Shown here: positions 31,303 through 43,947 of the stretch, piece after piece
Position numbering within the stretch: the first letter of the stretch is position 1
How the letters are laid out: the number at the start of each line of letters is the position of its first letter
Assembly: GCA_016415585.1 (NCBI GenBank)
Contig: CP066552.1
Span: forward strand, 310,001 to 374,000
Direction: 5' to 3'
Source of the DNA: Pectobacterium carotovorum
GTDB taxonomy: Bacteria; Pseudomonadota; Gammaproteobacteria; Enterobacterales; Enterobacteriaceae
DNA: 64,000 nt
Notes under the pieces: model-generated
Seen by the model: the letters and a program-made list of their open reading frames with translations, nothing else
What the model was told of the DNA's origin: nothing
The model's database searches: none
Position numbers and translations under genes: made by a program

Positions 31303-33240
31303 ATGGGATTTACGACCAGATTTTCGATACTCGTGGTATTGCTGACGGTTGTCGCCATTTTTCTTATGCTTTTCAGTAGCATATTTAGCCTCTGTTATTA
31401 TAGTCAGTTGCGGACTGAGCAACAGCTACGCGAGGTCACGGCCAGTATCGATCAGGCGTTATTAGTGCAATCGCCTGAAAATATCCAATACTGGCTGCCG
31501 GGAATGATGAAGACGGCAGGCATTGTTGTGTTGGATATTCAGGATAACGATTCGACCCTCTATTCAATACAGCTGCCCGAGGCCGGTTGGGAACGCACGC
31601 ACCTCTATCATGAGGTCGAATTTCCGCTGATGCATCATTTGAACATGACGATCGCCTTAAAATATGTCGACCCGCTGATTGGTTTACCGCGGTTCGTGGT
31701 GTCGATGCTATCGGTGTTATTGGCTGCGGGTCTGATGCTCCTGATGCTGTATTTCTCCATCTGCTGGCTGCGTTGTCAGGCTGCTGGACAGGAGGAACTG
31801 GAAAAACGCGCACAGCGTATTCTCAAAGGTGAGCGTGAGTCGGTTATGCAAGGATCGGTTCGTGAATGGCCGGTCAATACCAGCGGGGCGCTCGATCAAC
31901 TGTTGTCCGATTTAGTGGAGGCGAGGGAGGAGCGTGGGCGTGTTGATACCTTAATCCGTGCTTTTGCCGCGCAGGATGCTGAAACCGGATTGAATAATCG
32001 CCTATTTTTTGATAACCAACTGACCACACAACTGGAAGATGGCGAAGAGGTGGGGACGCACGGCGTTGTCATGATGATTCGCGTACCTGATTTTGAAACC
32101 TTGCAAGAAACGCACGGCGATACCAGTGCGCTTCAGGAATACCGTTTCACGCTGATCAACCTGCTGTCGACGTTTGTCATGCGCTATCCCTCTGCGCTGC
32201 TGGCGCGTTATTTCAGCAGCGATTTCACCGTATTACTCCCCCATAGCACGCTAAAGGAAGCCACTGCAATTGCCACGCAGCTGGTGAAATCCATCGATAT
32301 TCTCCCCGCCTGTCCGTTGATCGATCGCGAGGACGTTCTCCACATTGGTATTTGCGCCTATCGCGGCGGTCAAAGCGCTGAGCACGTGATGGAGAGTGTG
32401 GAGGACGCGACGCGCAATGCGGTGTTGCAGGGCGGTAACAGCTGGTGTGTATTTGACAGGCAGGTGCCAGACAAAGGGCGCGGCAGCGTGAAATGGCGGA
32501 CCTTGCTGGAGCAGACGCTGGCGCGCGGCGGTCCGCGGTTGTATCAGAAACCTGCGGTCACCAAAGAGGGCGTGGTACATCATCGTGAAATGATGAGCCG
32601 TATTTACGACGGAGAACAGGAACTGCTCGCGGCGGAGTATATGCCGCTGGTTCAACAGCTGGGGCTGGCGGCCAGCTACGATCGGCAGCTTGTGGCGCGA
32701 ATTATTGATTTGTCAGCGAGCTGGCCCGGAGAAACACTGGCTTTACCGGTAAGTGTGGACTCACTTTTGCAGAAACCTTTCCTGCGCTGGCTGAAAGAAG
32801 TCTTACTGCAATGTCCGAAAACGCAGCGTCAGTGCATTTTATTTGAACTTGCAGAGGCAGATGTCTGTCAATATATCGGCCGCCTGCGCCCGGTTCTCAA
32901 TTTGATCCTGGGATTAGGCTGTCGCCTGGCGGTCACGCAGGCGGGTTTGACGCTGGTCAGTACGACGTACATCAAGTCACTCCCCGTGGAGATCATCAAG
33001 CTTCATCCCGGTTTGGTCCGCAGTCTTGAGCGCCGCCCGGAAAATCAGCTGTTTGTACAAAGCTTGACCGAGGCCTGTAAAGGCACGCAAACGCGGGTAT
33101 TTGCCGCTGGCGTGCGGACCAAAGAGGAGTGGCGGATGCTGTTGGGCAAGGGAGTTTATGGTGGGCAAGGTGATTTTTTTGCCGCATCAGTCTCTGTAAC
33201 GGATGAGCTGAAAAAATATTCACCGCGGCATCGTGTTTAA
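31303..33240 (+). CDS. csrD: CsrD, regulator of CsrB/CsrC RNA decay
   Basis: The 645-residue protein has two N-terminal membrane segments (about residues 8-32 and 130-152) with a small periplasmic part between them. A GGDEF-like domain and an EAL-like domain follow; neither has its catalytic signature intact, as is normal for CsrD. The protein directs RNase E to the small RNAs CsrB and CsrC and so raises free CsrA. It neighbours acuI (divergent) and mreB (downstream), as in E. coli. In soft-rot bacteria the Csr (Rsm) system controls exoenzyme production. Confidence 0.94.
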   Translation: MGFTTRFSILVVLLTVVAIFLMLFSSIFSLCYYSQLRTEQQLREVTASIDQALLVQSPENIQYWLPGMMKTAGIVVLDIQDNDSTLYSIQLPEAGWERTHLYHEVEFPLMHHLNMTIALKYVDPLIGLPRFVVSMLSVLLAAGLMLLMLYFSICWLRCQAAGQEELEKRAQRILKGERESVMQGSVREWPVNTSGALDQLLSDLVEAREERGRVDTLIRAFAAQDAETGLNNRLFFDNQLTTQLEDGEEVGTHGVVMMIRVPDFETLQETHGDTSALQEYRFTLINLLSTFVMRYPSALLARYFSSDFTVLLPHSTLKEATAIATQLVKSIDILPACPLIDREDVLHIGICAYRGGQSAEHVMESVEDATRNAVLQGGNSWCVFDRQVPDKGRGSVKWRTLLEQTLARGGPRLYQKPAVTKEGVVHHREMMSRIYDGEQELLAAEYMPLVQQLGLAASYDRQLVARIIDLSASWPGETLALPVSVDSLLQKPFLRWLKEVLLQCPKTQRQCILFELAEADVCQYIGRLRPVLNLILGLGCRLAVTQAGLTLVSTTYIKSLPVEIIKLHPGLVRSLERRPENQLFVQSLTEACKGTQTRVFAAGVRTKEEWRMLLGKGVYGGQGDFFAASVSVTDELKKYSPRHRV

Positions 33241-33259
33241 TATAAACGTCCCGTTCAAA

Positions 33260-33288
33260 TTGACGTAGAATGAGGCGGTTGTTAAATC
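33260..33288 (+). promoter_or_regulatory. Candidate mreB promoter
   Basis: TTGACG, a 17-base spacer and TAAATC lie 20 bases after csrD and about 270 bases before mreB. The mreB upstream region in E. coli contains several promoters. Otherwise 33241-33556 shows no gene. Confidence 0.4.
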
Positions 33289-33511
33289 GGTTAGTGTGTG
33301 CTTACGTTAGCGGCAATCCGATTAAATGTTAGATTTTATGTCCTGTGTTAGCGCAATTCTGTCGGGTGGACAGTGGTAAGATGCCTTGCCGCCTGAGGAG
33401 AAAGCATGTTGTGCCTTTCTCCCTGACGCCGACGTGCGCAACGCAGACTTATTTTCACCGAAGCAGACCCTTTTCGTGCCTTGTCGCTGCTTCGTGTGGT
33501 TGGTAAAGTAG

Positions 33512-34600
<1,089 letters not shown>

Positions 34601-34764
34601 TCCTGTCTGGAAAAGGGGGGGGACCTGATGGATGGACGCCTGCGTTTTTCATCTCTCGTGGTTACCCCTTTTTTATTTGCCTGTAGCCCTACGGGGCGCC
34701 GCTTTGTGACGTTAAAAATCGCCAGGTGCGATTTGAGGTTGCTGTCGAGGAATACGCAAATTTT

Positions 34765-35748
34765 ATGAAGCCGCTTTTTAGCAGGGGGCCTTCCCTGCAA
34801 TTACGACTTTTTCTTGCTGTCGTTACCGCGATTGTCGTGATCGTTGCGGACAGTCGGCTCGGTTCGTTCGTCAAAATCAGAACGTATATGGATACCACTG
34901 TCAGCCCATTCTACTTTCTGGCGAATGGACCCCGTCAGGTTTTGGACAATATGTCTGCCTCACTGGCAACCCGTGAGCAATTAAGCCTTGAAAATACCGC
35001 GCTGCGTCAGGAACTGTTGATGAAAAACAGTGACCTGTTGCTGCTAGGCCAGTTCAAGCAGGAAAATGCGCGGTTACGTGAACTGCTCGGCTCGCCGCTG
35101 CGTCAGGATGAGCAGAAAATGGTGACGCAGGTGATGTCCGCCGGAACCGACCCTTACAGCGATCAGGTGGTGATTGATAAAGGTCAGGCGAATGGCGTGT
35201 ATGAAGGGCAACCGGTCATCAGCGATAAAGGCGTGGTGGGTCAGGTTGTGGCGGTTGGTCAGTTTACCAGTCGGGTTTTGTTGATTTGTGATGTTTCCCA
35301 CGCGTTGCCGATTCAGGTGCTACGCAATGATATCCGTGTGATTGCCGCCGGTAATGGCTGCGCCGACGATCTGCAACTAGAACACCTGCCTAACAATACC
35401 GACATCCGAGTGGGTGACGTGCTGGTCACATCGGGTCTGGGCGGTCGTTTCCCAGAAGGGTATCCCGTTGGTGTTGTGTCATCGGTCAAGGCCGATACGC
35501 AGCGAGCCTATACGATTATTCAGGCACGTCCGACTGCGGGGCTACAGCGCCTGCGCTATCTGCTATTACTGTGGGGCGTGGAAAACAACTCCAATACGGC
35601 GCTGCCGCCAGCGGAAGTGCATCGGGTTGCCAATGAGCGTCTGATGCAGATGATGCCGCAGGTTTTACCGTCGCCTGACGACATGGGACCACCGCTTCCT
35701 CCTGATACCGCTACGCCCACCGCTGAGCCGCAGAGAGGCCGCCAATGA
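34765..35748 (+). CDS. mreC: Rod-shape-determining protein MreC
   Basis: The start at 34765 gives 327 residues beginning [20 protein letters not shown], as in E. coli; an in-frame GTG at 34726 is less likely. There is one N-terminal membrane segment, a coiled coil (about residues 65-110, [15 protein letters not shown]) and the periplasmic beta domain with [12 protein letters not shown] and [16 protein letters not shown]. The C-terminal tail is rich in Pro. MreC links MreB to the wall synthases. It overlaps mreD by four bases. Confidence 0.97.
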   Translation: MKPLFSRGPSLQLRLFLAVVTAIVVIVADSRLGSFVKIRTYMDTTVSPFYFLANGPRQVLDNMSASLATREQLSLENTALRQELLMKNSDLLLLGQFKQENARLRELLGSPLRQDEQKMVTQVMSAGTDPYSDQVVIDKGQANGVYEGQPVISDKGVVGQVVAVGQFTSRVLLICDVSHALPIQVLRNDIRVIAAGNGCADDLQLEHLPNNTDIRVGDVLVTSGLGGRFPEGYPVGVVSSVKADTQRAYTIIQARPTAGLQRLRYLLLLWGVENNSNTALPPAEVHRVANERLMQMMPQVLPSPDDMGPPLPPDTATPTAEPQRGRQ

Positions 35749-36233
35749 ACCGTTATCGCAGGCATGGCAACTGGATTATCTGGCTTTCTTTTCTGATCGC
35801 CATGGTTTTGCAGATTATGCCGTGGCCGGATGAAATCTACATGTTTCGCCCCTCCTGGCTGACGCTGTTCCTCATTTACTGGGTGATGGCATTGCCACAT
35901 CGAGTGAATGTCGGCACAGGATTTATATTAGGTCTGATTATGGACCTGATTCTTGGGTCTACACTGGGAGTACGGGCGCTGGCGATGAGCATTATTGCTT
36001 ATCTGGTCGCCTTTAAATTCCAGCTATTCAGAAATATGGCGTTATGGCAGCAGGCGTTAATCGTCATGTTGTTGTCGCTGCTGATGGATCTCACGGTATT
36101 CTGGGCAGAATTTTTAGTTATTAATGTCTCTTTCCGACCGGAAACATTCTGGAATAGTGTTGTTGATGGCGTACTCTGGCCGTGGCTGTTCCTGCTGATG
36201 CGTAAAATTCGTCGTCAGTTTACTGTGCAATAA
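35745..36233 (+). CDS. mreD: Rod-shape-determining protein MreD
   Basis: The 162-residue integral membrane protein has five or six membrane segments and the conserved early segment [21 protein letters not shown]. Its ATG overlaps the mreC stop (ATGA), so translation is coupled. MreD is part of the elongasome with MreB, MreC, RodA and PBP2. It is followed after 8 bases by yhdE. Confidence 0.97.
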   Translation: MNRYRRHGNWIIWLSFLIAMVLQIMPWPDEIYMFRPSWLTLFLIYWVMALPHRVNVGTGFILGLIMDLILGSTLGVRALAMSIIAYLVAFKFQLFRNMALWQQALIVMLLSLLMDLTVFWAEFLVINVSFRPETFWNSVVDGVLWPWLFLLMRKIRRQFTVQ

Positions 36234-36241
36234 GGTGATTC

Positions 36242-36835
36242 ATGACTCAGCTTTATCTGGCTTCCGCTTCTCCCCGCCGTCGCGAACTGCTCACGCAGCT
36301 CGATATTCCTTTTTCTGTACTGAATGTCGCGGTGGAAGAACAGCGGTTACCGGAAGAAGCGGCGGAAGTTTATGTCCGACGTCTGGCGCATGAGAAAGCG
36401 GCTGCGGGTGTCGTGGCGGCACCGTCTGATTTACCGGTTCTGGGTGCAGACACCATTGTGGTACTGAACGGTCAGGTATTGGAAAAACCACAGAATGAAG
36501 CTCATGCGGCAGAAATGCTGAGTCAGCTGTCCGGAAAACCACATCAGGTGATGACGGCCGTTGCGCTGGCAGATAAAGATGATGTCTTGAGCTGTCTGGT
36601 GACAACCGATGTCGTCTTCCGTCCGCTTTCGCAGCAGGATATCGAACGGTATATCGCCAGCGGCGAACCGATGGATAAAGCTGGGGCCTACGGTATTCAG
36701 GGCAAAGGTGGATGCTTTGTCCGGTCGCTTAATGGGAGCTATTACGCGGTGGTTGGGCTGCCGCTGGTAGAAACCCATGAGCTATTCAGTAATTTTGCTG
36801 CGTTGCGGCGTGCAAGAGGAAAACATGACTGCTGA
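36242..36835 (+). CDS. yhdE: Maf-type nucleotide pyrophosphatase (dTTP/UTP specific)
   Basis: The 197-residue protein has the Maf signature [12 protein letters not shown] at the N terminus, then [18 protein letters not shown] and the closing [11 protein letters not shown]. Maf proteins hydrolyse dTTP, UTP and modified nucleotides, keeping them out of nucleic acids. YhdE is the E. coli member of this locus. It lies between mreD and rng and its end overlaps the rng start by 11 bases. Confidence 0.96.
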   Translation: MTQLYLASASPRRRELLTQLDIPFSVLNVAVEEQRLPEEAAEVYVRRLAHEKAAAGVVAAPSDLPVLGADTIVVLNGQVLEKPQNEAHAAEMLSQLSGKPHQVMTAVALADKDDVLSCLVTTDVVFRPLSQQDIERYIASGEPMDKAGAYGIQGKGGCFVRSLNGSYYAVVGLPLVETHELFSNFAALRRARGKHDC

Positions 36836-38294
36836 GTTACTGGTAAACGTTACACCGTCAGAAACGCGCGTTGCCTATATCGACGGCGGCATTCTGCAAG
36901 AAATTCATATCGAACGCGATGCGAAGCGCGGCATTGTCGGCAACATTTATAAAGGCCGCGTGAGTCGCGTCCTGCCGGGCATGCAGGCGGCGTTTGTGGA
37001 CATCGGTCTGGATAAAGCGGCATTCCTGCACGCGTCCGATATTATGCCGCACACCGAATGCGTTGCCGGTGACGAACAGAAGAATTTTCATGTCCGTGAT
37101 ATCGCCGAACTGGTACGTCAGGGTCAGGATCTCATGGTGCAGGTGGTCAAAGACCCACTGGGAACCAAAGGCGCACGTCTGACGACTGATATCACGTTGC
37201 CGTCGCGCTATCTGGTGTTTATGCCTGGGGCATCGCACGTCGGTGTGTCACAGCGGATTGAGAGCGAAGCGGAACGCGAGCGCTTAAAGAAAACGGTTGC
37301 AGAGTATTGTGATGATGACGGTGGTTTCATCATTCGTACCGCAGCGGAAGGCGTCGGTGAAGAAGAGCTTTCACAGGATGCAGCGTTCCTGAAGCGTCTG
37401 TGGGTCAAGGTGATGGAGCGTAAAAAGCGCAACCAGACCAAATGTAAGCTCTACGGTGAGGTGGCACTCGCCCGGCGGATTTTGCGTGATTTTGCTGGTG
37501 CTGCGCTGGATCGCATTCGGATTGATTCCCGACTGACGTATGAAGCGCTGCTGGAATTTACCGCCGAATACATTCCAGAGATGACCCGCAAACTTGAACA
37601 CTATGCGGGTAAACAGCCGATTTTCGACCTGTTTGACGTGGAAAATGAGATCCAGCGTTCGCTGGACAGAAAGGTTGAACTGAAGTCTGGCGGCTATTTG
37701 ATCATCGATCAGACCGAAGCGATGACGACCGTCGACATCAACACGGGGGCATTCGTCGGCCACCGCAATCTGGATGAAACTATTTTCAATACCAACACGG
37801 AAGCGACGCAGGCGATTGCACGACAACTGCGCCTGCGTAACCTCGGCGGCATCATCATTATCGACTTCATCGATATGAATAACGAAGATCACCGCCGGCG
37901 GGTGCTGCATTCACTGGAGCAGGCGCTGAGTAAAGATCGGGTTAAAACCAGTATTAGCGGCTTCTCTCAACTAGGATTAGTGGAGATGACGCGCAAACGC
38001 ACGCGTGAGAGTATCGAACACGTGCTGTGTCATGAATGCCCGACGTGTAATGGTCGTGGCACGGTGAAGACGGTAGAAAGCGTCTGCTATGAAATCATGC
38101 GTGAAATCGTGCGTGTCCACCACGCTTATGACACCGATCGATTCCTGGTCTATGCCTCACCGGCTGTCGGGGAAGCGCTGAGAAGTGAGGAGTCGCACGC
38201 GTTAGCTGAGGTTGAAATATTCGTCGGCAAACAGGTCAAAGTGCAAATCGAACCCCTGTATAGCCAGGAGCAGTTTGACGTTGTAATGATGTAA
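36825..38294 (+). CDS. rng: Ribonuclease G
   Basis: The start at 36825 has AGAGGA five bases upstream and gives 489 residues, the exact length of E. coli RNase G. An N-terminal S1-like domain ([23 protein letters not shown]) is followed by the RNase E/G catalytic core with [13 protein letters not shown], containing the metal-binding aspartate, and the zinc-link cysteines CHECPTC. It processes the 5' end of 16S rRNA and degrades mRNAs. Unlike RNase E it lacks the long C-terminal scaffold. Confidence 0.98.
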   Translation: MTAELLVNVTPSETRVAYIDGGILQEIHIERDAKRGIVGNIYKGRVSRVLPGMQAAFVDIGLDKAAFLHASDIMPHTECVAGDEQKNFHVRDIAELVRQGQDLMVQVVKDPLGTKGARLTTDITLPSRYLVFMPGASHVGVSQRIESEAERERLKKTVAEYCDDDGGFIIRTAAEGVGEEELSQDAAFLKRLWVKVMERKKRNQTKCKLYGEVALARRILRDFAGAALDRIRIDSRLTYEALLEFTAEYIPEMTRKLEHYAGKQPIFDLFDVENEIQRSLDRKVELKSGGYLIIDQTEAMTTVDINTGAFVGHRNLDETIFNTNTEATQAIARQLRLRNLGGIIIIDFIDMNNEDHRRRVLHSLEQALSKDRVKTSISGFSQLGLVEMTRKRTRESIEHVLCHECPTCNGRGTVKTVESVCYEIMREIVRVHHAYDTDRFLVYASPAVGEALRSEESHALAEVEIFVGKQVKVQIEPLYSQEQFDVVMM

Positions 38295-38335
38295 ATTCGT
38301 GCGCTCGTCGTCGGCGACGAAAGAAGGAGAAATTA

Positions 38336-41300
38336 GTGAGGCGACTGCCCGGAATACTCATCATCACGGGTGCCACTCTTGTCGTGATGGTAGCGCTGTT
38401 AGTCAGCGGCTTAAGACTGGTGCTGCCACAGCTCGATCATTTCCGGCCACAGCTGGTGGCCTTGGTACAGTCTGCGGTCGGTGTTCCGTTAGAAATCGGC
38501 TCCATGACGGGGCGCTGGGAGTCCTTTGGCCCCACGCTGGAAATTGAAAAACTTCGCACGTCCCTACCGGAATCGGACTGGCAGGTTGACCGCATTACGC
38601 TGGCGTTGGATGTGTGGCAGTCGCTGTTGCACGGGCGCTGGCAGTTTCGCGATCTCACGTTTCACCAGTTAAAGCTCGATATTAATAGCCAATTTACCGG
38701 GCAGCAGCAGGATAGCAAACTGATGGAGTCAGGAAAGGTCAGCGATCTTTTCCTGCGCCAGTTTGACCACTTTGACCTGCGTGATAGCCACGTTACCTTT
38801 CTTACCCCTTCCGGTTCCCGCGCGGAGCTGAGCATTCCCCAACTGACCTGGCTGAATTCCGAAAAACGCCATCGTGCGGAAGGTTTAATTAGCTTGTCGA
38901 GTTTTAACGGCCAGCACGGCGTGGTGCAGATGCGTATGGATTTGCGCGATGAGCAGGGGCTGCTCAGCAACGGCACGTTCTATCTGAAGGCTGATAATAT
39001 CGATATGAAGCCTTGGCTCAGCCGCTGGATGAAAAACAACACCGGGCTGGAAAGTGCTGATTTTAGTCTGGCGGCGTGGCTCAATGTTCGTGATGGCGAC
39101 ATCCACAGTGGCGATGTGCTCCTTAATCAGGGTACAGCGAGTTGGGGTGAAGGAAATGATGCACATCGTCTGAATGTGGACGACGTGGCGTTACATATCA
39201 GCCGTCAGGAAAATGGCTGGCAGGTGGATGTGCCAGAATTGAATGTGGCAACGGATGGCGTCGACTGGCCACAAGGTCGGCTGTCCGCCCTCTGGCTACC
39301 CAAAAATGAACATATGCTGGGACCCGATCGGCAGGAAGAGCTGCGCGTTCGAGCCAGTAATTTGGCGCTAGAACGACTAAGTACGCTGTTTCCGCTGTTG
39401 TCTGGGGCTACGCCTGCCTTGAAAGAACGCTGGGCTGAGCTGCAACCGACGGGCACGCTGGATACCGTTGCCGTGGATATCCCTTTACAGCAGCCGGAAA
39501 GAAGCCGCTTTCAGGCCAACTGGCAGGATGTGAGCTGGAAGCAGTGGAAATTGCTGCCGGGGGTTAATCATTTCTCTGGTTCTGCCCGCGGCAGTGCCGA
39601 ACGCGGTCAGGTCAGCATCGCGTTAAAGCAGAGCACGCTGCCCTATGTCGATATGTTCCGCGCGCCGCTGGAAATCAAGCAGGCCAGCGGCACGATAGAC
39701 TGGCGTAATGATGCGCAAGGCCTGTCGCTTTGGAGTCATGGGCTGGACGTGCAGGCGAAATCGCTATGGGCTAACGGTGATTTCCGCTATGAACAGCCCG
39801 CCAAGCAGGAACCGAAGCTGGATATTCTGGCGGGGATTCGACTGACCGACGCGGCTGATGCCTGGCGCTATTATCCCGAACTGTTTATGGGCACCGAGCT
39901 GGTGGACTATCTGAGCGGTGCGCTGAAGGGCGGTCGTGTTGATAACGCGACGCTGATCTTTGCTGGCAATCCGCGGCATTTCCCGTATACGCACAACGAA
40001 GGCCAGTTTGAAGTCTGGGTGCCAGTAAAAGATGCCACCTTTGAGTTTCAGCCGGGCTGGCCTGCGCTGACGCCGCTGGATATTAACCTGGATTTCGCCA
40101 ATAACGGCCTGTGGATGTTTGCGCCCCAAACCTGGCTGGGCAAAGTGGAAGGCAAAAACATTAGTGCGGTCATTCCCGATTATGAAAAAGAGATGCTGCT
40201 CGTCGATGGCGAACTGGACGGTCCGGGGCCAGAGGTGGGGAACTACTTTCATCAGACGCCGCTGAAATCCTCGCTGGGCACGGCGCTGGACGAGCTGAAA
40301 ATTGGCGGGCCGGTGAAAGGGACGCTGCATCTGGATATTCCGCTTGCCGGTGATGATGTCCGCGCCAGTGGCGACATTATGCTGAACAATAACAGCCTCT
40401 ACATCAAGCCGCTGGATACCACGATTAAGAATCTCACCGGTAAATTCCGCTATGAAAACGGTAACTTACGCAGTGAAACTCTTCAAGCGAATTGGCTGAA
40501 TCAGCCGATGGCGGTCAATTTCACGACGGAAGAACACGCGAAGGCTTTTCTGGTGAATGTTGGCTTGCAGGGCGACTGGCAGCCTGCGCTCTTGCCCGGT
40601 TTACCGGCATCGGCCAGCAAAGCCCTGTCCGGCACGGCAGGCTGGAAAAGTACGATTGCCGTCAACCTGCCGCATACTGGTAAAACAACTTATGATGTTG
40701 ATGTACAGGCTGATTTAAATAAAGTAAGTAGTCACTTACCTAACCCGCTAAGTAAACCCGCTGGCGAGGGCCTGCCGCTGGAAGTGAAAGCCAGCGGTGA
40801 CCTGAATGGTTTTGCCATGCAAGGGCGAGTGGGCAAAGATAACCGTTTCAATAGCCAATGGCTGCTGAAAGGCGACACCGTGACGCTGGCGCGGGCAAGC
40901 TGGCAGAACGGGGCTACGGCGGCGCCTGCATTGCCAGAAGATTCCGCTCTGGTGCTCGATCTCCCGCCGCTGGATGCTGAAAGCTGGCTGGGGCTTCTGC
41001 CTTCGCTGCGTGCTTCGACACCAGCCGAAGGGAAAAAGGCGCATAGTTCTCTTCGTTTTCCTGAAGCCGTGACGCTGCGGACACCTGAGCTACAGTTGCT
41101 GGGGCAGCAGTGGCACGATCTGGACATCACGCGTAAAAATACGCTTTCTGGCAGTGAAGTGCAGGTAAAAGGGCGCGAAATTGACGGAATGGTTGAGATA
41201 CCCAATCGCGGCATGTGGCGCAGCGACATCAATTATCTCTACTACAATCCTCAGTGGAAAGGGAATGAAGCGACCAACCCGGTGGCATTAGCAGAGAAAA

Positions 41301-42166
41301 AATCGCCGCTAAACGACCCGAGCATCAGCTTTGAGGACTGGCCGTCGCTGGCGGTTAACTGTCGCCAGTGCTGGATTCTCGGGCAGAATATGGGTCGTAT
41401 TCAGGGAACGCTGCTGCCAGAAAAGGAAAAATTAACGCTGGCAGACGGTATGATTGATACAGGCAAAGCTCGCCTGACGGTAAACGGTTCCTGGCAGGAA
41501 AACGCAGAAGGCGTGCGGACGGCGTTAAAAGGCCGTCTGACAGGTGATAGCTTGGAGCAGAACGCTAACTGGTTTGGCGTTGATTCACCGCTGAAAGCTG
41601 GTTCTTTCGATGTGGACTACGATCTGTACTGGCGCGGTACGCCTTGGGCACCGGATATTGCCAGCCTGAGCGGAATATTGCACACGCGCATCGGTAAAGG
41701 TGAAATTGCTGAAGTGGGTGCAGGTCAGGCTGGTCAATTGCTGCGTTTATTGAGCTTTGATGCGCTGATGCGTAAGCTGCGGTTCGATTTTAGTGATACG
41801 TTTGGCCGCGGATTTTACTTCGACTCGATTCGCAACACGGCATGGATTAAAGACGGCGTGTTGCATACTGATGATATGTTGGTCGACGGTTTGGAGGCCG
41901 ATATCGCGATAAAAGGCGATCTCGATCTCGCTAAGCGACAGGTCAATATGGAAGCGGTTATCGCCCCAGAAATTTCCGCGACGGTGGGGGTGGCGACCGC
42001 ATTTGCCGTTAACCCGGTTGTTGGGGCCGCGGTGTTTGCTGCCAGTAAAGTGCTGGCACCGCTATGGAACAAGATTTCGCTGATTCGCTACCAGATTTCC
42101 GGTAGCCTCGATCAGCCAAAGATTCAGGAAGTGCTGCGTGAGCCGAACAAGAAGAAAGGCGAATAA
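38336..42166 (+). CDS. yhdP: YhdP, large AsmA-like envelope protein
   Basis: The start is GTG at 38336, supported by AAGGAG seven bases upstream. The 1276-residue protein has one N-terminal membrane segment and then a long, beta-rich periplasmic part of the AsmA/TamB type, ending with a hydrophobic C-terminal segment (FAVNPVVGAAVFAASKVLAPLWN). YhdP, with TamB and YdbH, forms bridges for phospholipid transport to the outer membrane. Length is the same as in E. coli. It lies between rng and tldD, the usual order. Confidence 0.96.
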   Translation: MRRLPGILIITGATLVVMVALLVSGLRLVLPQLDHFRPQLVALVQSAVGVPLEIGSMTGRWESFGPTLEIEKLRTSLPESDWQVDRITLALDVWQSLLHGRWQFRDLTFHQLKLDINSQFTGQQQDSKLMESGKVSDLFLRQFDHFDLRDSHVTFLTPSGSRAELSIPQLTWLNSEKRHRAEGLISLSSFNGQHGVVQMRMDLRDEQGLLSNGTFYLKADNIDMKPWLSRWMKNNTGLESADFSLAAWLNVRDGDIHSGDVLLNQGTASWGEGNDAHRLNVDDVALHISRQENGWQVDVPELNVATDGVDWPQGRLSALWLPKNEHMLGPDRQEELRVRASNLALERLSTLFPLLSGATPALKERWAELQPTGTLDTVAVDIPLQQPERSRFQANWQDVSWKQWKLLPGVNHFSGSARGSAERGQVSIALKQSTLPYVDMFRAPLEIKQASGTIDWRNDAQGLSLWSHGLDVQAKSLWANGDFRYEQPAKQEPKLDILAGIRLTDAADAWRYYPELFMGTELVDYLSGALKGGRVDNATLIFAGNPRHFPYTHNEGQFEVWVPVKDATFEFQPGWPALTPLDINLDFANNGLWMFAPQTWLGKVEGKNISAVIPDYEKEMLLVDGELDGPGPEVGNYFHQTPLKSSLGTALDELKIGGPVKGTLHLDIPLAGDDVRASGDIMLNNNSLYIKPLDTTIKNLTGKFRYENGNLRSETLQANWLNQPMAVNFTTEEHAKAFLVNVGLQGDWQPALLPGLPASASKALSGTAGWKSTIAVNLPHTGKTTYDVDVQADLNKVSSHLPNPLSKPAGEGLPLEVKASGDLNGFAMQGRVGKDNRFNSQWLLKGDTVTLARASWQNGATAAPALPEDSALVLDLPPLDAESWLGLLPSLRASTPAEGKKAHSSLRFPEAVTLRTPELQLLGQQWHDLDITRKNTLSGSEVQVKGREIDGMVEIPNRGMWRSDINYLYYNPQWKGNEATNPVALAEKKSPLNDPSISFEDWPSLAVNCRQCWILGQNMGRIQGTLLPEKEKLTLADGMIDTGKARLTVNGSWQENAEGVRTALKGRLTGDSLEQNANWFGVDSPLKAGSFDVDYDLYWRGTPWAPDIASLSGILHTRIGKGEIAEVGAGQAGQLLRLLSFDALMRKLRFDFSDTFGRGFYFDSIRNTAWIKDGVLHTDDMLVDGLEADIAIKGDLDLAKRQVNMEAVIAPEISATVGVATAFAVNPVVGAAVFAASKVLAPLWNKISLIRYQISGSLDQPKIQEVLREPNKKKGE

Positions 42167-42222
42167 TGCCGTTAGGGCAGCGCAGCGTACTCAGCCGATT
42201 ATCTGATAAAGAGTGAAAAACT

Positions 42223-43668
42223 ATGAGCCTTTCGTTTGTCAGTGAGCAGTTACTCACCGCCAACAAATTGAATCTTGACGATCTCGCCGCTGTGCTGGGG
42301 TCGCTTAATGAGCGTCGACTGGACTATGCCGATCTCTATTTCCAGTCCAGCTACCATGAGTCCTGGGTACTGGAAGATCGCATCATTAAAGACGGTTCTT
42401 ACAATATCGATCAGGGCGTGGGTATCCGTGCGATTGACGGTGAAAAGACCGGGTTTGCTTATGCCGATCAGATCACGCTGAACGCATTGCACCAGAGTGC
42501 GCAGGCAGCACGCAGCATTGTGCGGGAACAGGGTACAGGCACGGCGCACACGTTGGGAGCGGTATCGCATCATGCGCTCTATCCAACGTTGAACCCGCTG
42601 GATAGCCTGACGCGTGAGGACAAAATTGCGCTGTTGCAGCGTGCTGACACGGTCGCGCGTGCCGCAGATGCGCGCGTGCAGGAAGTTTCAGCCAGCCTGA
42701 CCGGTGTGTATGAGCTGGTGCTGGTGGCGGCGACGGACGGTACGCTGGCGGCGGATGTGCGACCGTTAGTGCGTTTGTCGATCAGCGTGTTGGTCGAAGC
42801 CGAGGGCAAACGTGAACGCGGCTCCAGCGGCGGCGGCCTGCGTGGCGGCTATGACTATTTCTGGGAAGTGGCTGACGGCGAAGCGCGCGTCGATGCCTGG
42901 GCAAAAGAAGCCGTGCGTATGGCGCTGGTTAACCTGTCGGCGGTGGCTGCACCTGCGGGGCCAATGCCTGTAGTGCTGGGTGCTGGCTGGCCGGGCGTGT
43001 TGCTGCATGAAGCGGTAGGACACGGTCTGGAAGGCGATTTTAACCGTCGCGGTACGTCAGTATTCAGCGGGCAGATGGGGAAACTCGTTGCGTCAGAGCT
43101 GTGCACGGTGGTGGATGACGGCACGCTGACCGGACGTCGCGGTTCAGTTTCGATGGACGATGAAGGGGTTCCGGGGCAATACAATGTCCTGATCGAAAAC
43201 GGGATTCTGAAAGGCTATATGCAGGACAAGATGAATGCTCGTCTGATGGGCGTTGCGCCAACGGGCAACGGTCGCCGCGAATCTTATGCGCACCTGCCGA
43301 TGCCGCGTATGACGAACACCTACATGCTGGCTGGGAAATCCACGCCGGAAGAGATTATCTCCAGCGTTGAATACGGTCTGTATGCGCCAAACTTTGGCGG
43401 CGGTCAGGTCGATATCACCTCTGGCAAGTTCGTCTTCTCGACATCCGAAGCATACCTGATCGAAAAAGGCCGTATCACTACGCCAGTCAAAGGCGCAACG
43501 CTGATTGGTTCCGGCATTGAAGCGATGCAGCAGATCTCGATGGTCGGTAACGATCTGGCGCTGGATAACGGCGTCGGCGTGTGCGGAAAAGAAGGGCAAA
43601 GCCTGCCTGTCGGCGTGGGTCAGCCTACGCTGAAACTGGAAAGCCTAACCGTCGGCGGCACTGCGTAA
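42223..43668 (+). CDS. tldD: TldD subunit of the TldD/TldE metalloprotease
   Basis: The 481-residue protein carries the zinc motif HEAVGH (HExxxH) at residues 262-267 and the glycine-rich [22 protein letters not shown] near the C terminus. With PmbA (TldE), encoded at 52673 in this window, it forms a heterodimeric protease that trims unfolded peptides and matures some microcins. The last 66 bases past GGCGG, including the stop and the hairpin, are repeated exactly at 45626-45691 beyond an inserted segment. Confidence 0.97.
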   Translation: MSLSFVSEQLLTANKLNLDDLAAVLGSLNERRLDYADLYFQSSYHESWVLEDRIIKDGSYNIDQGVGIRAIDGEKTGFAYADQITLNALHQSAQAARSIVREQGTGTAHTLGAVSHHALYPTLNPLDSLTREDKIALLQRADTVARAADARVQEVSASLTGVYELVLVAATDGTLAADVRPLVRLSISVLVEAEGKRERGSSGGGLRGGYDYFWEVADGEARVDAWAKEAVRMALVNLSAVAAPAGPMPVVLGAGWPGVLLHEAVGHGLEGDFNRRGTSVFSGQMGKLVASELCTVVDDGTLTGRRGSVSMDDEGVPGQYNVLIENGILKGYMQDKMNARLMGVAPTGNGRRESYAHLPMPRMTNTYMLAGKSTPEEIISSVEYGLYAPNFGGGQVDITSGKFVFSTSEAYLIEKGRITTPVKGATLIGSGIEAMQQISMVGNDLALDNGVGVCGKEGQSLPVGVGQPTLKLESLTVGGTA

Positions 43669-43719
43669 TTCGTGCTGATATCCCTAGATCCCTTTAAGAC
43701 CGCGCTTTATTAGCGCGGT
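43654..43719 (+). repeat. 66-base direct repeat, left copy (tldD end and terminator stem)
   Basis: It is identical to 45626-45691. It covers the last codons and stop of tldD and the stem ACCGCGCT/AGCGCGGT (43699-43719). In this copy the stem is followed by GAATCG instead of a T run, so the terminator is incomplete. It marks the left boundary of the hcp insert. Confidence 0.95.
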
Positions 43720-43795
43720 GAATCGTGGCAGTTTAGTCATTCAAAGGAAAAATTGTTTATAAGTGATTGAATTAAAGCTGTTTTATGTTGTTGAT

Positions 43796-43870
43796 GGGTA
43801 CGCTGCAAGTAAGTGATTGGGGTGAGCAAGGGCGGCCAACGCATAAGCAGCTTTAAGTATGAGAGGTATA
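43796..43870. repeat. Partial ERIC element
   Basis: The sequence runs from GGGTACGCTGC through AAGTAAGTGATTGGGGTGAGC and GGCCAACGC to CTTTAAGTATGAGAGGTATA. It is the right two-thirds of an ERIC in reverse orientation; the left arm is missing. It lies at the left edge of the hcp insert. Confidence 0.8.
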
Positions 43871-43947
43871 GACGTTAATTAACTTGATCTTAGAGATTTT
43901 TAACGTAACTATAGTTACAAGTAAAATAACATCTTAAAAGGATTTTT